From Leisingera sp. JC1 (GTDB lineage: Bacteria > Pseudomonadota > Alphaproteobacteria > Rhodobacterales > Rhodobacteraceae): a stretch of DNA of 45,290 bases. Shown here in pieces: positions 43,361-45,290 of the stretch. Location of the stretch: positions 87,809 through 133,098 of the forward strand of contig NZ_LYUZ01000158.1 in assembly GCF_001679925.1 (NCBI RefSeq), in the 5' to 3' direction. The notes below the pieces were generated by a model. The model worked only from the letters and a program-made list of their open reading frames with translations. It was not told the origin of the DNA and did no database searches. A program made the translations under genes and the position numbers. Within the stretch, counting starts at the first letter, position 1; every line of letters begins with the position of its first letter.

Positions 43361-44302
43361 ATGAGCGAGACGCGCCACACCAAGGTTCTGATCATCGGCT
43401 CCGGGCCTGCTGGCTATACTGCGGGGGTCTATGCCGCCCGCGCCATGCTGGAACCGATCCTGGTCCAGGGGATCGAACCCGGCGGCCAGCTGACCACCAC
43501 CACCGAGGTTGAGAACTACCCCGGCTTCACCGAGGTGCAGGGCCCCGACCTGATGATCAAGATGCAGGAGCACGCCGCAGCGATGGGCACCGAGATCATC
43601 GGCGACTACATCACCTCGCTCGACACCTCCGCCCGCCCCTTTGTGGCCAAGGCCGACAGCGGCACCACTTACACCGCTGACGCGGTGATCCTGGCGACCG
43701 GCGCCCGCGCCAAGTGGCTGGGCCTGGAATCGGAAGAGAAGTTCAAGGGCTTTGGCGTCTCGGCTTGCGCCACCTGCGACGGCTTCTTCTACCGCGGCCA
43801 GGAGATCGTGGTGATCGGCGGCGGCAACACCGCCGTGGAAGAGGCGCTGTTCCTCACCAACTTCGCCTCCAAGGTGACCCTGATCCACCGCCGGGACGAG
43901 CTGCGCGCCGAGAAGATCCTGCAGGACCGCCTGTTCAAGAACGAGAAGATCGAAACCCTGTGGTTCCACACCCTCGAAGAGGTCGTCGGCACAGACAACC
44001 CGCTGGGGGTTGAGGGCGTCGTGGTCAAGAACGTGCAGACCGGCGAAGTCAAGGAAATCCCCTGCAAGGGCGTCTTTGTCGCCATCGGCCACGCGCCGGC
44101 CAACGAGCTGGTCAAGGACGTGCTGGAGCTGCACAACGGCGGCTATGTCAAGGTCAAGCCCGGCTCCACCGAGACCTCGATCCCCGGCATCTATGCCGCA
44201 GGCGACCTCACCGACCACAAGTACCGCCAGGCGGTCACCTCGGCCGGCATGGGCTGCATGGCCGCGCTCGACGCCGAGCGTTTCCTGGCTGAGCAGGAGT
44301 AA
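43361..44302 (+). CDS. trxB: Thioredoxin reductase
   Basis: This 313-residue flavoprotein disulfide reductase transfers electrons from NADPH through FAD to thioredoxin. The FAD fold is [19 protein letters not shown] (10-28), the redox motif is CATC (Cys136, Cys139), the NADPH fold is [16 protein letters not shown], and the C-terminal [18 protein letters not shown] is typical. The frame is open from a TTG at 43346; ATG 43361 follows GGGGACA and starts [10 protein letters not shown]. It is divergent from lrp. The RraB-like gene follows after 5 bp. Confidence 0.97.
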   Translation: MSETRHTKVLIIGSGPAGYTAGVYAARAMLEPILVQGIEPGGQLTTTTEVENYPGFTEVQGPDLMIKMQEHAAAMGTEIIGDYITSLDTSARPFVAKADSGTTYTADAVILATGARAKWLGLESEEKFKGFGVSACATCDGFFYRGQEIVVIGGGNTAVEEALFLTNFASKVTLIHRRDELRAEKILQDRLFKNEKIETLWFHTLEEVVGTDNPLGVEGVVVKNVQTGEVKEIPCKGVFVAIGHAPANELVKDVLELHNGGYVKVKPGSTETSIPGIYAAGDLTDHKYRQAVTSAGMGCMAALDAERFLAEQE

Positions 44303-44307
44303 CAGGG

Positions 44308-44640
44308 ATGCCGCATGATTTCGCCGCGCAACGGGCAGAAACCGTTGCGGCATTCAACGATCTGCAGGCCGAACACGGCCTGCCGGAGGTGGCGGACGTG
44401 GATTATTTCTTCGTCCCCGCCCGCGACGGCGCCGACTGGCGCCCGCTGGCCGAAGAACTGAGCCGTGAGGGCTATGCTTGCGAGTTCTTCGAGGCTGACG
44501 GCGAAGATCCCGCCTATCTGGCCGCCACCCTGCCCGACCAGATCATCTCTGCCACCGGTATCTGGATCGGCGAGGAGCTGGCCACCCGCGCCGCTCTCGA
44601 TCATGGCTTCACCCCCGACGGCTGGGGGCTGGAGGGCTGA
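44308..44640 (+). CDS. RraB-like protein (ribonuclease E inhibitor family)
   Basis: This 110-residue acidic protein begins MPHDFAAQRAETVAAFNDLQAEHG. It has VDYFFVPARDGADWRPLAEELSREGY in short blocks and ends FTPDGWGLEG, matching the RraB fold (PF06877). RraB binds RNase E and modulates its activity in E. coli; alphaproteobacterial members have not been tested to my knowledge. It starts 5 bp after trxB and is probably cotranscribed with it. No signal or membrane helix is seen. Confidence 0.75.
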   Translation: MPHDFAAQRAETVAAFNDLQAEHGLPEVADVDYFFVPARDGADWRPLAEELSREGYACEFFEADGEDPAYLAATLPDQIISATGIWIGEELATRAALDHGFTPDGWGLEG

Positions 44641-44674
44641 GCCCGCGCATGCGGCAGGCAACGGCACCGGGGAC

Positions 44675-45290
44675 CTAGCGGCACCCCAGCAGCTGTTCCT
44701 GCGCCTTCAGCCGGCTGACCTCGTCGCGCTCCGCCGCGCTCAGCGGCACCTCTCCCGCACGCATCCCCGGAATGCAGCTTGCGTTGGAAAACGCCGCCTG
44801 CCCGCGCGCGCTTTGAAAGCAATAGCCGCGGCGGGCAAAGATCGAATTGCGCTGAAACCACAGGGCGTCGCACTGGTTCTGCGCAACAGGCGCAGCGGCG
44901 CTGGCAGCGGCATCCTTGCGGATCCAGTTCGAATGCGCCCAGCCCTCCAGCCCGGTTTCCGTCCGCACCTGCAGCCAGCGCCCGCGCTGCGCCAGCACCG
45001 CCAGCCGCGTGCCCTCAACCATTTTGGCCAGCCGCCGCGCACCGGATGTGGTGCCGTCCCGCAGGGCCAGGAACCCGTCACCGTTCGGATCCAGGCCAGA
45101 GACGCGGTAGCCGAACTGCTGCGCCCGCGGCTGGACCTGCCCGGACGGCACCGCCTGAACAGCGGCACCAGCAGCGCCAGCCGGGTCAGGCGCGGCCTGC
45201 CCGCGCGCCGCCAGAAAGACCTCGTCAATCAGCGAGGAGTTCTCCCACGGCACCTGGCTGCCGCCGGTTTCCGCCACCACGTCGGCCCGC
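44675..45290 (-). CDS. Caspase-like protein with SH3 and YARHG domains (C-terminal part)
   Basis: The frame is open to the window edge, so the N-terminus is missing. The visible first residues (RADVVAETGGSQVPWENSSL) match the end of a peptidase C14 (caspase/metacaspase p20-like) domain. A Pro/Ala linker follows, then a bacterial SH3 domain (TRLAVLAQRGRWLQVRTETG, EGWAHSNWI). The C-terminal YARHG domain has CDALWFQRNSIFARRGYCF. Such secreted or periplasmic caspase-homologue proteins are common in Rhodobacterales. Their role is unknown. The catalytic His/Cys dyad lies outside the window and cannot be judged. It converges with the trxB-rraB pair. Confidence 0.8.
   Translation of the reverse strand, partial: RADVVAETGGSQVPWENSSLIDEVFLAARGQAAPDPAGAAGAAVQAVPSGQVQPRAQQFGYRVSGLDPNGDGFLALRDGTTSGARRLAKMVEGTRLAVLAQRGRWLQVRTETGLEGWAHSNWIRKDAAASAAAPVAQNQCDALWFQRNSIFARRGYCFQSARGQAAFSNASCIPGMRAGEVPLSAAERDEVSRLKAQEQLLGCR

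Overview
The window is an ordinary stretch of chromosome from a GC-rich alphaproteobacterium, almost certainly a Roseobacter-group member of the Rhodobacteraceae (Leisingera/Phaeobacter/Ruegeria-like). This rests on recognised gene families and architecture: DUF6455 and DUF1467 proteins, a KpsE with a long Ala/Pro-rich cytoplasmic head, an alphaproteobacterial carB of 1118 codons, a DUF1800/DUF1501 pair, an Lrp gene divergent from trxB, and CtrA-type TTAA-N7-TTAA sites. I see no rRNA, tRNA, CRISPR, prophage or insertion sequence. About fifty protein genes are packed in short operons, many with 4-bp ATGA overlaps.

Layout. 1-1298 (minus): an SseB-like protein (cut by the window edge) and a family-4-like uracil-DNA glycosylase. 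1566-6218 (plus): a polysaccharide export/Kdo operon, kpsT-kpsE-kdsA-phosphohexomutase, closed by a strong terminator. 6431-9674 (minus): an AsmA protein and two paralogous lipoproteins. 9946-12206 (plus): rimO, a cupin and a CDGSH iron-sulfur protein. 12203-14240 (minus): three tandem DUF6455 genes, a single-domain YigZ/IMPACT protein and an M48 lipoprotein protease. 14390-18313: small conserved genes, a nitroreductase, an EI24 membrane protein, methylmalonyl-CoA epimerase, and a receiver protein with a tiny membrane peptide. 18541-25339 (minus): DUF1800/DUF1501, aspS, pabB-pabC. 25540-28896: carB. 29014-31419 (minus): secreted trypsin-like protease, arsH and a possible DNA-binding protein. 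31789-36735: tdk, a small membrane protein, then minus-strand hydroxyacid dehydrogenase, csaA, proC, YbjN-like and DUF2652-SRPBCC genes. 36953-41079: a small membrane peptide, a 2OG-Fe(II) oxygenase, and ubiK divergent from lgt-midA-pgeF. 41368-45290: a small basic peptide, a Hint-domain protein, lrp divergent from trxB, an RraB-like protein, and the C-terminus of a caspase-like/SH3/YARHG protein.

What stands out lies mostly between the genes. Two perfect TTAA-N7-TTAA sites lie upstream of the DUF6455 cluster and of the secreted protease. Near matches lie upstream of kpsT and of the receiver-protein gene. Together they suggest a local share of the CtrA regulon. Other signals are a multi-hairpin palindromic element inserted in frame in pabB, a 67-bp nested hairpin after the small basic peptide gene, a palindrome overlapping the kps promoter, twin 11-bp repeats 21 bp apart in front of lrp, and several unassigned inverted-repeat operators. 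No complete new enzymatic system is evident. The best candidates for undescribed biology are the DUF6455 trio with its CtrA site and CDGSH neighbour, the pabB element, and the DUF2652-SRPBCC protein.
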